From JABDQZ01 sp050049775 (GTDB taxonomy: Bacteria; Pseudomonadota; Gammaproteobacteria; Chromatiales; Chromatiaceae): a stretch of 23,855 bases of DNA. The position numbers were made by a program, and so were the translations under genes. Of this stretch, positions 8,293 through 15,477 are shown piece by piece. The notes under the pieces were generated by a model that saw only the letters and a program-made list of their open reading frames with translations, had not been told where the DNA came from and ran no database searches. How positions within the stretch are numbered: the stretch's first letter is position 1; each line of letters begins with the position of its first letter. Location: assembly GCA_050049775.1 (NCBI GenBank), contig JASFVP010000055.1:1-23855 (forward strand). Reading direction: 5' to 3'.

Positions 8293-8916
8293 CTAGCGTA
8301 AGTTTTGCATGCGCTGTTGCCCCGGCGCTTCGGCAAACCTGAAAGATCCCACAATCACAAATTTTGTTTCGGGTGAAGGCAGGCTTCTGTGTGTATGTGT
8401 GAAGTGGCCAGGCCAGATTACTGTCTTGCCTTCCACCGGTTGAACCTTTTTTTCCTGATAAAGGAACTCGGTTTCACCACCTTCTTCAACAGTATTGAGA
8501 TAGGTAATCCAGGAGAGAACGCGGTCCATGAAAGCTGGCGTCGGATTTTCATAGTGCCAGACATGATAGGCCTGACCTCCTCCGTAATATCTCTGGATAT
8601 TCCAGCTATAAATCGCAAGTGGCCAGGTTTTGGGATGTTTCAGAACGGAATATTTGTTTTCATACTCATGGTAGCAATTCATGAGTTGGTCAAGAAATGA
8701 ATCGACATAGTGCCCATATTTTTTTCGGAGAATGTCATTCATTTTGCCATCGGGAAAGTCGGTAGAATCCTTTCTTTTTTTATCGACCCCTGAACCTGTC
8801 TTTCCGGGGTTGGTTAATTTGCGCTTATGCGCGGTGTTAAACAAACTCACTAGCCCCTGGCATACTTCTGCGTCAATTCCCTGATCAAATTCGCCAATAA
8901 AATCGTCTTCTGCCAT
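8293..8916 (-). CDS. Putative 2-oxoglutarate/Fe(II)-dependent oxygenase (prolyl 4-hydroxylase-like)
   Basis: A 207-residue cytoplasmic protein. The C-terminal half reads like the double-stranded beta-helix of 2OG-Fe(II) oxygenases: YHVWHYE at 117-123 could supply an iron-binding H-x-E (or H118/H121) pair. GGETEF at 146-151 is the usual turn. WPGHFTHTHR at 168-177 holds candidate distal histidines, followed by K185 or R193 for 2-oxoglutarate. The H-x-E spelling instead of H-x-D is less common but known in this fold. A GGTGA ribosome-binding site precedes the ATG. The substrate cannot be told from sequence; relatives hydroxylate prolines, other side chains or small molecules. It is monocistronic, facing lysS tail to tail. 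Confidence 0.7.
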   Translation of the reverse strand: MAEDDFIGEFDQGIDAEVCQGLVSLFNTAHKRKLTNPGKTGSGVDKKRKDSTDFPDGKMNDILRKKYGHYVDSFLDQLMNCYHEYENKYSVLKHPKTWPLAIYSWNIQRYYGGGQAYHVWHYENPTPAFMDRVLSWITYLNTVEEGGETEFLYQEKKVQPVEGKTVIWPGHFTHTHRSLPSPETKFVIVGSFRFAEAPGQQRMQNLR

Positions 8917-9358
8917 AGCTTCACCATTATGCGTTCAAAATTCGTATTATCGAGTCAGATTGTTAACTTTTTGTGAACAATCAATGTGATAGTAACACTT
9001 TCATGAAGGCAGTTTTAGCCTCATGCAAGAATTCATTGAATTTCCATCGGCAGATACCTGCCTGCAAAAGATTGTCGCGAAATAAATCAACCAAAATTAC
9101 TACGTCAATTTTGCAGCGCAGGCAGGATAAACTCCACGCGCTGTAAAGAATATCAGAAACGGCCAGTCGCCAAGTCAAATCGCCAATATGGATTCGTGCG
9201 ATGTCCGGCCAATCCAGTGCCATCAGCGGTGCTACTGATGAACAAATTAATAACGCCCTGATTCAGACCATGTGTTTGAAGCACAGCTATGGCTTTGCTG
9301 TAGCTACTACTGGCGTCGATAAGAACAAACACACGATATACAAACAAGGTCGATAGCA
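8917..9358. other. 442-bp gap between divergent oxygenase and FadL genes
   Basis: A relatively A/T-rich divergent intergenic region, expected to hold promoters for the oxygenase (-) and the porin (+). No strong hexamer pair at 16-18 bp spacing could be read with confidence on either strand. The only open stretch worth noting is a 51-codon ORF at 9201-9356, listed separately. No repeat or structural RNA was recognised. Confidence 0.5.
9201..9356 (+). CDS. Possible 51-residue small protein upstream of the FadL gene
   Basis: ATG at 9201 opens a 51-codon frame beginning MSGQSSAISGATDEQ and ending NKHTIYKQGR, with its TAG stop at 9354-9356, two bases before the ATG of the FadL-family gene. That close spacing would suit translational coupling. 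Against it: no clear ribosome-binding site before 9201, no recognisable family, and short frames of this size arise by chance. It is recorded as a candidate only. Confidence 0.2.
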   Translation: MSGQSSAISGATDEQINNALIQTMCLKHSYGFAVATTGVDKNKHTIYKQGR

Positions 9359-10624
9359 ATGATCAACAAAAGCAATACCGGATATATATTTCTTCTCAGC
9401 CTGATGATTAGCGGTCAGGCATGGGCTACCAATGGCTATTTTGCTCATGGCATCGGTATTAAGGGTAAAGGCATGGGCGGCGTCGGTATTGGCTTGCCGC
9501 AAGACAGTCTTGCTGGTGGTGTCAATCCGGCCAACATGGGACTGCTGGGTAATCGCATGGATGTCGGTGTAGACATTTTCCGACCCATTCGTGAGGCCAA
9601 TATTTCCGGCAGTAATGCCGGTTTTACCGATGGTCATTTTGACGCGAACGAAACCACTATCTTTCCGGTACCGGAATTCGGCTACAACCGTGTCATCAAT
9701 GACAAGATGACATTAGGTGTTTCGGTCTTTGGCAGTGGTGGTATGAATGTCGACTACAAAACCAATATCCCGTTGTTTGGCAGCACGGCTGTTGGCACCG
9801 ATCTGGCACAGCTGTTTGTTGTGCCGAACATGAGCTACAAAGTTCAGGAGAAACATTATCTCGGTGTCGGCCTCAATCTGGTCGGGCAGCGTTTGCAAAT
9901 CGAAGGCGCGCAGAATTTTGCCGCAGCACCGCCGAGTGTGTTTCCCGGCAATGTGACAAACCGCGATTATGCCTATTCCTATGGTGCAGGTCTGCGTTTG
10001 GGCTGGCTTGGCCAGCTCAGCGACAGGATCAATGTTGGCGCGACTTACCAGACACGCACCTGGATGACAGAGTTTGACGGCTACAAAGGCCTGCTGGCTG
10101 AGCAGGGCGATCTGGATATCCCGTCCAATTTCGGCATCGGTATTTCCTTTCTGGCCACCCCGGATTTCACCATTGCCATGGATGTAGTGCGCATCCGCTT
10201 CAGTGAAGTCGCCGCATTGAAAAATCCGATCACCAATTTGCCGATTGGCGGACTCGGTGCCGATAATGGCGCAGGCTTCGGCTGGGAAGACCAGACCGTC
10301 TGGAAACTTGGCCTGGCTTACCAGGCAACGCCGGAACTGACGCTCAGAGCCGGTTGGAATTACGGTAAAACCCCGATCCCGTCTTCCGAAACTGCATTCA
10401 ACATCTTTGCCCCGGCCACTGTGGAACATCACTTGACCTTGGGCGCCAGCTGGAAACTCGACCAACAACGAGAAATCACGATCAGCTACATGCATGCCTT
10501 CGAAAAGGAAATCAAAGGGTCCGGTTCACTGGTAGTGCCGGCCGCCGGCGCTGGCGGTGCAGGTGAAGTCGACCTGAAAATGTATCAGGACTCTCTTGGC
10601 ATCGCGATGTCGTGGAAATTATGA
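9359..10624 (+). CDS. FadL/TodX-family outer-membrane channel
   Basis: A 421-residue beta-barrel channel of the FadL (OmpP1/TodX) family, which takes up long-chain fatty acids or hydrophobic aromatic compounds across the outer membrane. A signal peptide ends near residue 23 (SGQAWA|TNGYF). The mature N-terminus has the family pattern: TNGYFAHGIGIKGKGMGG, then SLAGGVNPANMGLLGNRMDVG, the hatch and first strands. Repeated amphipathic strands follow, and the last residues (IAMSWKL) end the barrel. AAGG nine bases before the ATG is the ribosome-binding site. No beta-oxidation or degradation genes are adjacent, so the transported compound is unknown. It is not clearly orthologous to E. coli fadL, so no symbol is given. 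Confidence 0.9.
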   Translation: MINKSNTGYIFLLSLMISGQAWATNGYFAHGIGIKGKGMGGVGIGLPQDSLAGGVNPANMGLLGNRMDVGVDIFRPIREANISGSNAGFTDGHFDANETTIFPVPEFGYNRVINDKMTLGVSVFGSGGMNVDYKTNIPLFGSTAVGTDLAQLFVVPNMSYKVQEKHYLGVGLNLVGQRLQIEGAQNFAAAPPSVFPGNVTNRDYAYSYGAGLRLGWLGQLSDRINVGATYQTRTWMTEFDGYKGLLAEQGDLDIPSNFGIGISFLATPDFTIAMDVVRIRFSEVAALKNPITNLPIGGLGADNGAGFGWEDQTVWKLGLAYQATPELTLRAGWNYGKTPIPSSETAFNIFAPATVEHHLTLGASWKLDQQREITISYMHAFEKEIKGSGSLVVPAAGAGGAGEVDLKMYQDSLGIAMSWKL

Positions 10625-10637
10625 GTGACGCGGAAGT

Positions 10638-11135
10638 CTAGTGTGACGAAATTTTACCGGCTATCCAGAAACCGGCCAGACCTACTGCAATAATAAAAGC
10701 ACCGAAAAGAAGTTGTAACGGTTCATTTGATATAAAGACCATAAGCGCCCCGAGTAAAAGTAGCAGTACTCCCGCCGTAATGGCCGAGATACTGGCAATC
10801 GGGGCATATTTGTCAGGCAAGGAAATGAACTTCCTGTATTTTTCCTGCTCTTGTTCATCGTAAACCACGATTTCAACTTTCTTCAGCTTTGAGTATCCAT
10901 ACATAAAAACAAAAAGAAAAATCAGGCCATAAACAAACACAGACGCATCTGCATGATCAGCCCTGCGAAACACCACCATTGTTGCAAACACAACAAGCAA
11001 GCCATCTGTGGCGGTATACCTTGGCGAAAAGGTAAGCTTTGTACCGCAATGTGGGCAACTAAATGATGGCCGCCAGGATTGAAGCTGAAAATACCATTCT
11101 GAGAATTCGGATTTACATTGAGGGCACTTTCTCAT
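10638..11135 (-). CDS. Zinc-ribbon membrane protein of unknown function
   Basis: A 165-residue protein starting with a zinc ribbon: C4-P-Q-C7 and C27-P-H-C30. Four hydrophobic segments follow at about 44-57, 65-81, 109-134 and 139-160, so the ribbon probably sits at the cytoplasmic face of a small membrane domain. Between helices 2 and 3 is a charged stretch (YDEQEQEKYRK). No family name could be assigned. The gene lies 26 bp downstream of the 3' end of the TPR-sulfotransferase gene on the same strand... in transcript order it follows that gene, so the two may be co-transcribed. Its 3' end faces the FadL gene with a 13-bp gap. Confidence 0.7.
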   Translation of the reverse strand: MRKCPQCKSEFSEWYFQLQSWRPSFSCPHCGTKLTFSPRYTATDGLLVVFATMVVFRRADHADASVFVYGLIFLFVFMYGYSKLKKVEIVVYDEQEQEKYRKFISLPDKYAPIASISAITAGVLLLLLGALMVFISNEPLQLLFGAFIIAVGLAGFWIAGKISSH

Positions 11136-11161
11136 GAATCACAAATCTGTTATTCAGCTTT

Positions 11162-12889
11162 TTAAATATGTTGCAGAATAGTTGCCAGAGGTTTCAATTC
11201 CTCGGCATAACGCTCGGATAACTTCACTGAGTCATTGTAAATCGGTTTACGCACCTGGGTAGCACTGGCAGTTTCGACATGGCGTCTGTTTTGATGAAAA
11301 GTCAGACAGTTGTCGTCCCAGTCCAGACCGAGGTAATCGAGCATACGGCGAGTCTGCTTTTCGACATCAGCAATAACCGCTTCGTACTCAACTTCCAGCA
11401 TACTGCCTGGGAAAATCTGTTTCCATGATTCCATAAGCTGATGATAAACAAGATAGTATTCACCGAGCTCCTCCAGATTCCAGGCATAGCCGTGTCCGCC
11501 GGTGGAAAAATAGTTTTTGAAGATCGATAGGCAGGAGTCAAGCGGATCACGTCGACAATGTATGATTTTAACTTCCGGGAACATCAGTCTGATGAAACCG
11601 ATATTGACAAAATTGTGGGGCATCTTGTCCGTAATGAACCTGCCCTGGAAACCGCATCGTTCCAGCGTTTTTACGTAAGCGTTGCGGGCGGCCTCGACAG
11701 CTTCGAAATGGCAGTCAAATGATGCGTCTACACATTGACAGTCAAAATATTGCCTGACGATCTCGGGCATATCATTCAGTTCTCCAGCACCTAGTACCTC
11801 GGGGTGGCTGGAAAGTATCTGTTCAACCAATGTGGTTCCCGAACGGGGCATACCAACAATAAAAACCGGCTGTGATGCTATTTGAGCCGGAGAGGCAGTT
11901 GGCAGATTTCCAAGTTTTGAAAACAGCTTGGTCAGATTGCTGAAATAATGTACGTCTGTTGCAAGCGAATAATCAATCGATTTTCGCATTAGCTCATTCG
12001 CGCTCAGGAAATAGCCGAAGGCAGCATGATATTCAGCGATATCCTCATGCATTTTGCCAAGTGCAAAAGCCAGATGCATCCTGTCTTTATCAGAGAGTTT
12101 GGTATTTTCAAAGGCATGCTTTACCAGATTAAAATCAGGATCATCATGGGTAAACTTCTTGAGTCGTGCGAGTTGACGATAACTTGACCCATATGTTGGG
12201 TTGAGCGATATGGCCTGGCGATAAAGTTTTTCTGCTTCCGGTATACGTCCGACTGCAGTCAAAGTATTGGCCATATTGTGACAAAATTCGGCATTGTGAT
12301 TGCCCATGTTTTCCAGTGACGAATAGCATTTGAGTGCTTCGTCATACCAGGCAAGATCATTGTAGGTATTGGCCAGATTGTATAATGCATCCCGGTCATC
12401 CGGGTTTATTCGGATAGCCTCACGATACTGCACTACTGCTTCATCAAGCTTACCCAGTTGTTTATAGATATTGCCCAAATTGTAATGGGCATTGCGGTGA
12501 TCGTTTTCCAGTGCAATGGCTTTTTGGTAATGAGAGATTGCTTTATCCGGCATTTCGAGTTGCTCATAAACCATGCCTAGATTATTGAGCGCATCGGCAT
12601 CATTCGGTTGCAGTCGGGTTAATTGTTCCAGATATTTCTGAGCATCCTGGTATTCGTCCAACTCGCAGGAAATTACGCCCAGGTAATGCAGCACATTGGC
12701 TTGGGCGGGATATTTATTGAGCAAATGCTGAAGTACTTCGCGGGCAAAATCAGCTTTACCCGCCTGATGCAGTTGTCTGGCATAGGCCATGGTCTGCTGC
12801 AGAGCCTGTGCCTCGCTATCAGAAATTGTTGAGGCGTTACGTTTTTTTTTGGCCAGTTTTGCCTGCCGGCGTCGCTCTGTTCTGTTCAT
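11162..12889 (-). CDS. TPR repeat protein with C-terminal sulfotransferase domain
   Basis: A 575-residue protein. A basic N-terminus (RRRQAKLAKKKR) is followed by consecutive tetratricopeptide repeats from about 30 to 245 (ALNNLGMVYEQLEMPDKAISHY at about 100-121 is a clear copy). The C-terminal third is a PAPS-dependent sulfotransferase: FIVGMPRSGTT at 343-353 is the 5'-phosphosulfate loop, and CRRDPLDSCLSIF at 445-457 the 3'-phosphate-binding motif. ATQVRKPIY at 543-551 is the usual tail motif. In bacteria this combination is common; known sulfotransferases of this fold modify proteins or carbohydrates, but the substrate here is unknown. No signal peptide. It is followed on the same strand by the zinc-ribbon membrane gene after 26 bp. 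Confidence 0.88.
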   Translation of the reverse strand: MNRTERRRQAKLAKKKRNASTISDSEAQALQQTMAYARQLHQAGKADFAREVLQHLLNKYPAQANVLHYLGVISCELDEYQDAQKYLEQLTRLQPNDADALNNLGMVYEQLEMPDKAISHYQKAIALENDHRNAHYNLGNIYKQLGKLDEAVVQYREAIRINPDDRDALYNLANTYNDLAWYDEALKCYSSLENMGNHNAEFCHNMANTLTAVGRIPEAEKLYRQAISLNPTYGSSYRQLARLKKFTHDDPDFNLVKHAFENTKLSDKDRMHLAFALGKMHEDIAEYHAAFGYFLSANELMRKSIDYSLATDVHYFSNLTKLFSKLGNLPTASPAQIASQPVFIVGMPRSGTTLVEQILSSHPEVLGAGELNDMPEIVRQYFDCQCVDASFDCHFEAVEAARNAYVKTLERCGFQGRFITDKMPHNFVNIGFIRLMFPEVKIIHCRRDPLDSCLSIFKNYFSTGGHGYAWNLEELGEYYLVYHQLMESWKQIFPGSMLEVEYEAVIADVEKQTRRMLDYLGLDWDDNCLTFHQNRRHVETASATQVRKPIYNDSVKLSERYAEELKPLATILQHI

Positions 12890-12962
12890 GTAATTGCAAG
12901 ATGGCCCTGGAGTTCTGGAACTGACATGGCGTACCTGAACTTTGGATAGTCGACAGCTTTAT

Positions 12963-13781
12963 TTACTCCAACGCCTGCTTGACCTGATCGATCTCTTCAG
13001 CCGTACCTTCGATATCAACAATCTGCACATCGGTATCCAGTCCGACCCGGGTAAATGCCGAAATCCTGGACCAGTCGTCGACAGAGTCCAGGCCCAGTTG
13101 CAGTCGTGCGACCAGCACCAGGTCGGCGAAGTCAGGGCCATTGTCTCGAGTACGTTGCAGATTGCGATGTTCAAGCGGTACGGCTGCCAGCATTTCCGGG
13201 AAGTCCCATTGCTCAAGGATGATGTGGCCGATTTCCGGATACAACTGATCAACAAACACCTGCAGGCTGGCCTGATCATGTGGCGCATCATCGCTGGCCT
13301 CGGCCATGGTCAGAATCGGCAGGATGCCAATGTTGTGCACCAGGCCAGCCAGCATGGCCTGTTCGTTCTCCAGCTCGGGAATGGCTTGCGCCAGCACCTT
13401 GCTCACCGCGGCGACCTGTACGCTGTCTTCCCAGGCCTTGCGCAGCATTTTTTCGGTGTAGTCCGACGTCGCCTGGTAAATCTGTTTCATGGCGAGACTG
13501 GTTACCAGATTTTTCACCATCTGGTTGCCGAGCCGGGTGACGGCCATCTGCACATTCTCAATCGGTGTACGCGGGCGGTACAGCGGGCTGTTCGCGACTT
13601 GCAACAAACGGGCTGAAATGGCCGCATCCGTGGCGATGATGTCGGCGATCTCGCGCGCCGTAGTGTTCTCTTTTTCTGCAGCATCCCTGACTTGCAGCGC
13701 CACTTCGGGCAGGGTGGGCAAGACAATCGAATTGTCAGCAATTGCGTCAATCAGTTGCTGGCGAAATTCAGTTACATCCAT
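12963..13781 (-). CDS. HDOD-domain protein with degenerate metal site
   Basis: A 272-residue protein, almost all an HDOD domain (LPTLPEVALQVRDAA at 21-35, IIATDAAISARLLQVANSPLYR at 48-69, VTRLGNQMVKNL at 81-92). HDOD is a relative of HD phosphohydrolases found in bacterial signalling. The metal motif here is H149-N150 rather than HD, and the usual W-x-H-S before it reads W117-E-D-S, so catalysis is unlikely and a regulatory or scaffold role is inferred. The ribosome-binding site is AAGGA before ATG 13781. It follows ygfZ on the same strand after 40 bp, so co-transcription is plausible. There is no receiver or GGDEF partner domain. Confidence 0.85.
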   Translation of the reverse strand: MDVTEFRQQLIDAIADNSIVLPTLPEVALQVRDAAEKENTTAREIADIIATDAAISARLLQVANSPLYRPRTPIENVQMAVTRLGNQMVKNLVTSLAMKQIYQATSDYTEKMLRKAWEDSVQVAAVSKVLAQAIPELENEQAMLAGLVHNIGILPILTMAEASDDAPHDQASLQVFVDQLYPEIGHIILEQWDFPEMLAAVPLEHRNLQRTRDNGPDFADLVLVARLQLGLDSVDDWSRISAFTRVGLDTDVQIVDIEGTAEEIDQVKQALE

Positions 13782-13821
13782 CTTTGGGGTCCTTATGGGT
13801 TATTGTTGTTGATCTGTTGTT

Positions 13822-14844
13822 TCAGGCTTCGTCCTGTTCGAACTCATACGGTGGCTGGCTGACTTCCAGAACAGGACCATTACTATTGAGTAACTGTAGT
13901 TTGGCCTGGCCAACATTGCTAATTTCTATGACGGATAAACCTTCGTAACGGTTGTCGCCAACCTTGACGACATCCACCAGCCGGCCGGCGCCCTGGCCGG
14001 ATTGGCTGGCGTCGGAAAAGATTTCATCACCGGGTTTGGGGGCTACGTCGCTTTCAAAGCTGACCGGGTACATGCGCCGTTTGAGTTTGCCGAGGTATTG
14101 CATGCGGGCGACGACTTCCTGGCCGGTGTAACAGCCCTTGGTGAAGCTGACGCCGTTGATCAGCTGCAAATTGATCATCTGCGGAATAAAGGCTTCGACG
14201 GTTTCTTCATACACCATCGGGATACCGGCGCGAATGTCGAGCAAACGCCAGTCACTGCTGCTGACAGGCATGGCATCGGCCAGTGACTGCCAGAGTGCCT
14301 TGATGCCGGCCACATCGCCGAATGCCATATAGCGCGATAGTTTGTCTTCGACGCGGATATAGCTGATACCTTCAGCATGCGTGACATCGTCCTGTTGTGC
14401 CGGCAATGAATGTGGCAGCTGCTCGTTGATGCAATCACCGGACAAACCGATACAGATCATGCTGTCGCTGACGTCTTCGAGTTCCACCTTCGACATCAGC
14501 ACAAACATGCGCAGGCGTTTCAGGATGGCATCGAGTCGCTCGCGTGGCAGCACTAAGTACCAGTTATCACCATGCTGAAACAGGCGAAAGCTCGCCAGCA
14601 TGCGGCCCTTCGGCGTGCAGTAACTGCTGAGCTGGCTCTTGTCGTCGCTGATGTTGCGTGTGTCGTTGGTCAGCTGGCCCTGCAGAAACGTCTGTTTGTC
14701 CTCGCCGCTGATGCGAATCACGCCAAAATAGGACAAATCCATTTTGCTGCATTCGCTGTCGCCAGATGCCGGAAAGGAAACTTCACCGTTGTCTTCAAAC
14801 ACGGCATTTTGTTCAGTTAAAAATGTTTTCCACTCAGAGTTCAT
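13822..14844 (-). CDS. ygfZ: YgfZ/GcvT-like folate-binding protein
   Basis: YgfZ is a tetrahydrofolate-binding protein of the GcvT fold that supports assembly or repair of certain Fe-S enzymes, including the tRNA methylthiotransferase MiaB. The signature KGCYTGQE is at 236-243 with the conserved cysteine at 238. An N-terminal fold (LSYFGVIRISGEDKQTFLQG) and the C-terminal barrel are present. The start is placed at ATG 14844, giving 340 residues and a GGGA ribosome-binding site. An upstream alternative at 14913 would add 23 residues and overlap the preceding gene, and the added residues are unlike the family. The length is close to E. coli YgfZ (326). It lies 17 bp after the cupin gene, likely the same operon. 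Confidence 0.92.
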   Translation of the reverse strand: MNSEWKTFLTEQNAVFEDNGEVSFPASGDSECSKMDLSYFGVIRISGEDKQTFLQGQLTNDTRNISDDKSQLSSYCTPKGRMLASFRLFQHGDNWYLVLPRERLDAILKRLRMFVLMSKVELEDVSDSMICIGLSGDCINEQLPHSLPAQQDDVTHAEGISYIRVEDKLSRYMAFGDVAGIKALWQSLADAMPVSSSDWRLLDIRAGIPMVYEETVEAFIPQMINLQLINGVSFTKGCYTGQEVVARMQYLGKLKRRMYPVSFESDVAPKPGDEIFSDASQSGQGAGRLVDVVKVGDNRYEGLSVIEISNVGQAKLQLLNSNGPVLEVSQPPYEFEQDEA

Positions 14845-14861
14845 AATGCATTCCCGATGAG

Positions 14862-15395
14862 TTAGATGGCAGCGCGACTTATGTATTTGCCCTTGGGCGC
14901 CGTCTTCCACCAAAGCCGATGGTCTTCCTCGCGCGCGACGCTTTCGTGTGAGACAAAGCTGGGCTCACCATTTTCGGCAACATTGAGAAAACCCCAGTCC
15001 TTGTATTTGCCGGTATGGGCAAACAGCGTCCAGACCGGAGTCGCCTCATCGTGCAAGACAATGCGATGAAAATCGTCGCCTTTCAAGCGGTTCAGCCGCC
15101 AGGCTGACATGATGCGCTCGATTACCTGTTGCTGGCCGCCTTGCTCGATCAGGCGCAATTCCCGGTAAGAGCCGGCCAGAATCAAGCTCACCGCCGCTTT
15201 CCATGGGTGGTCATGTAAGCCGCGATCCGGATCGCTGTCAATAAAGCGGTGAATATAAACACCGCCGCCGCCCGGCAGGCGCAGCAGGTGATAGCGTTCC
15301 AGATATGGCTCGCCCTGGTTGCCATTGATGATACGACAACGCAAATTGCCGGTAAGCCGAAATAAAAACCGGGTAAAAGCCGAGCTTTTTTGCAT
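14862..15395 (-). CDS. Cupin-fold protein with HDHPW motif, function unknown
   Basis: A 177-residue cytoplasmic protein with a single cupin-like core. The metal-site motif is H61-D-H63-P-W at 61-65, followed by LILAGSYRE at 71-79 and later HRIVL and PVWTLFAHTGKYKDWGF. From memory, this HDHPW / TLF.TG...WGF pattern recurs in a family of uncharacterised bacterial and phage proteins. A metal-dependent dioxygenase-like or sugar/amino-acid modifying role is possible but not shown. The start at ATG 15395 is chosen because AAGGA sits seven bases upstream; a TTG at 15413 would add six residues. It is divergent from the RNase II-family gene and heads a probable operon with ygfZ. Confidence 0.65.
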   Translation of the reverse strand: MQKSSAFTRFLFRLTGNLRCRIINGNQGEPYLERYHLLRLPGGGGVYIHRFIDSDPDRGLHDHPWKAAVSLILAGSYRELRLIEQGGQQQVIERIMSAWRLNRLKGDDFHRIVLHDEATPVWTLFAHTGKYKDWGFLNVAENGEPSFVSHESVAREEDHRLWWKTAPKGKYISRAAI

Positions 15396-15477
15396 GCTGT
15401 TTTCCTTGAGCAATCCAGCCTAGTATCATACCTGAAATTTATTCTTCGACAGTTTTTTCAAAATCTGAAAATCTCCC

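Noticed and set aside
8981..9223. 80-codon frame on - upstream of the 2OG oxygenase
   Set aside because: No ribosome-binding site, unrecognisable composition, and it lies in the expected promoter region of two divergent genes.
9713..10495. 260-codon open frame on - antisense to the FadL gene
   Set aside because: The plus-strand porin is well supported by signal peptide and family motifs, and the antisense frame has no family features.
12942..13616. 224-codon open frame on + antisense to the HDOD gene
   Set aside because: The HDOD gene on the other strand is clear. The antisense frame has no ribosome-binding site and no recognisable domain.
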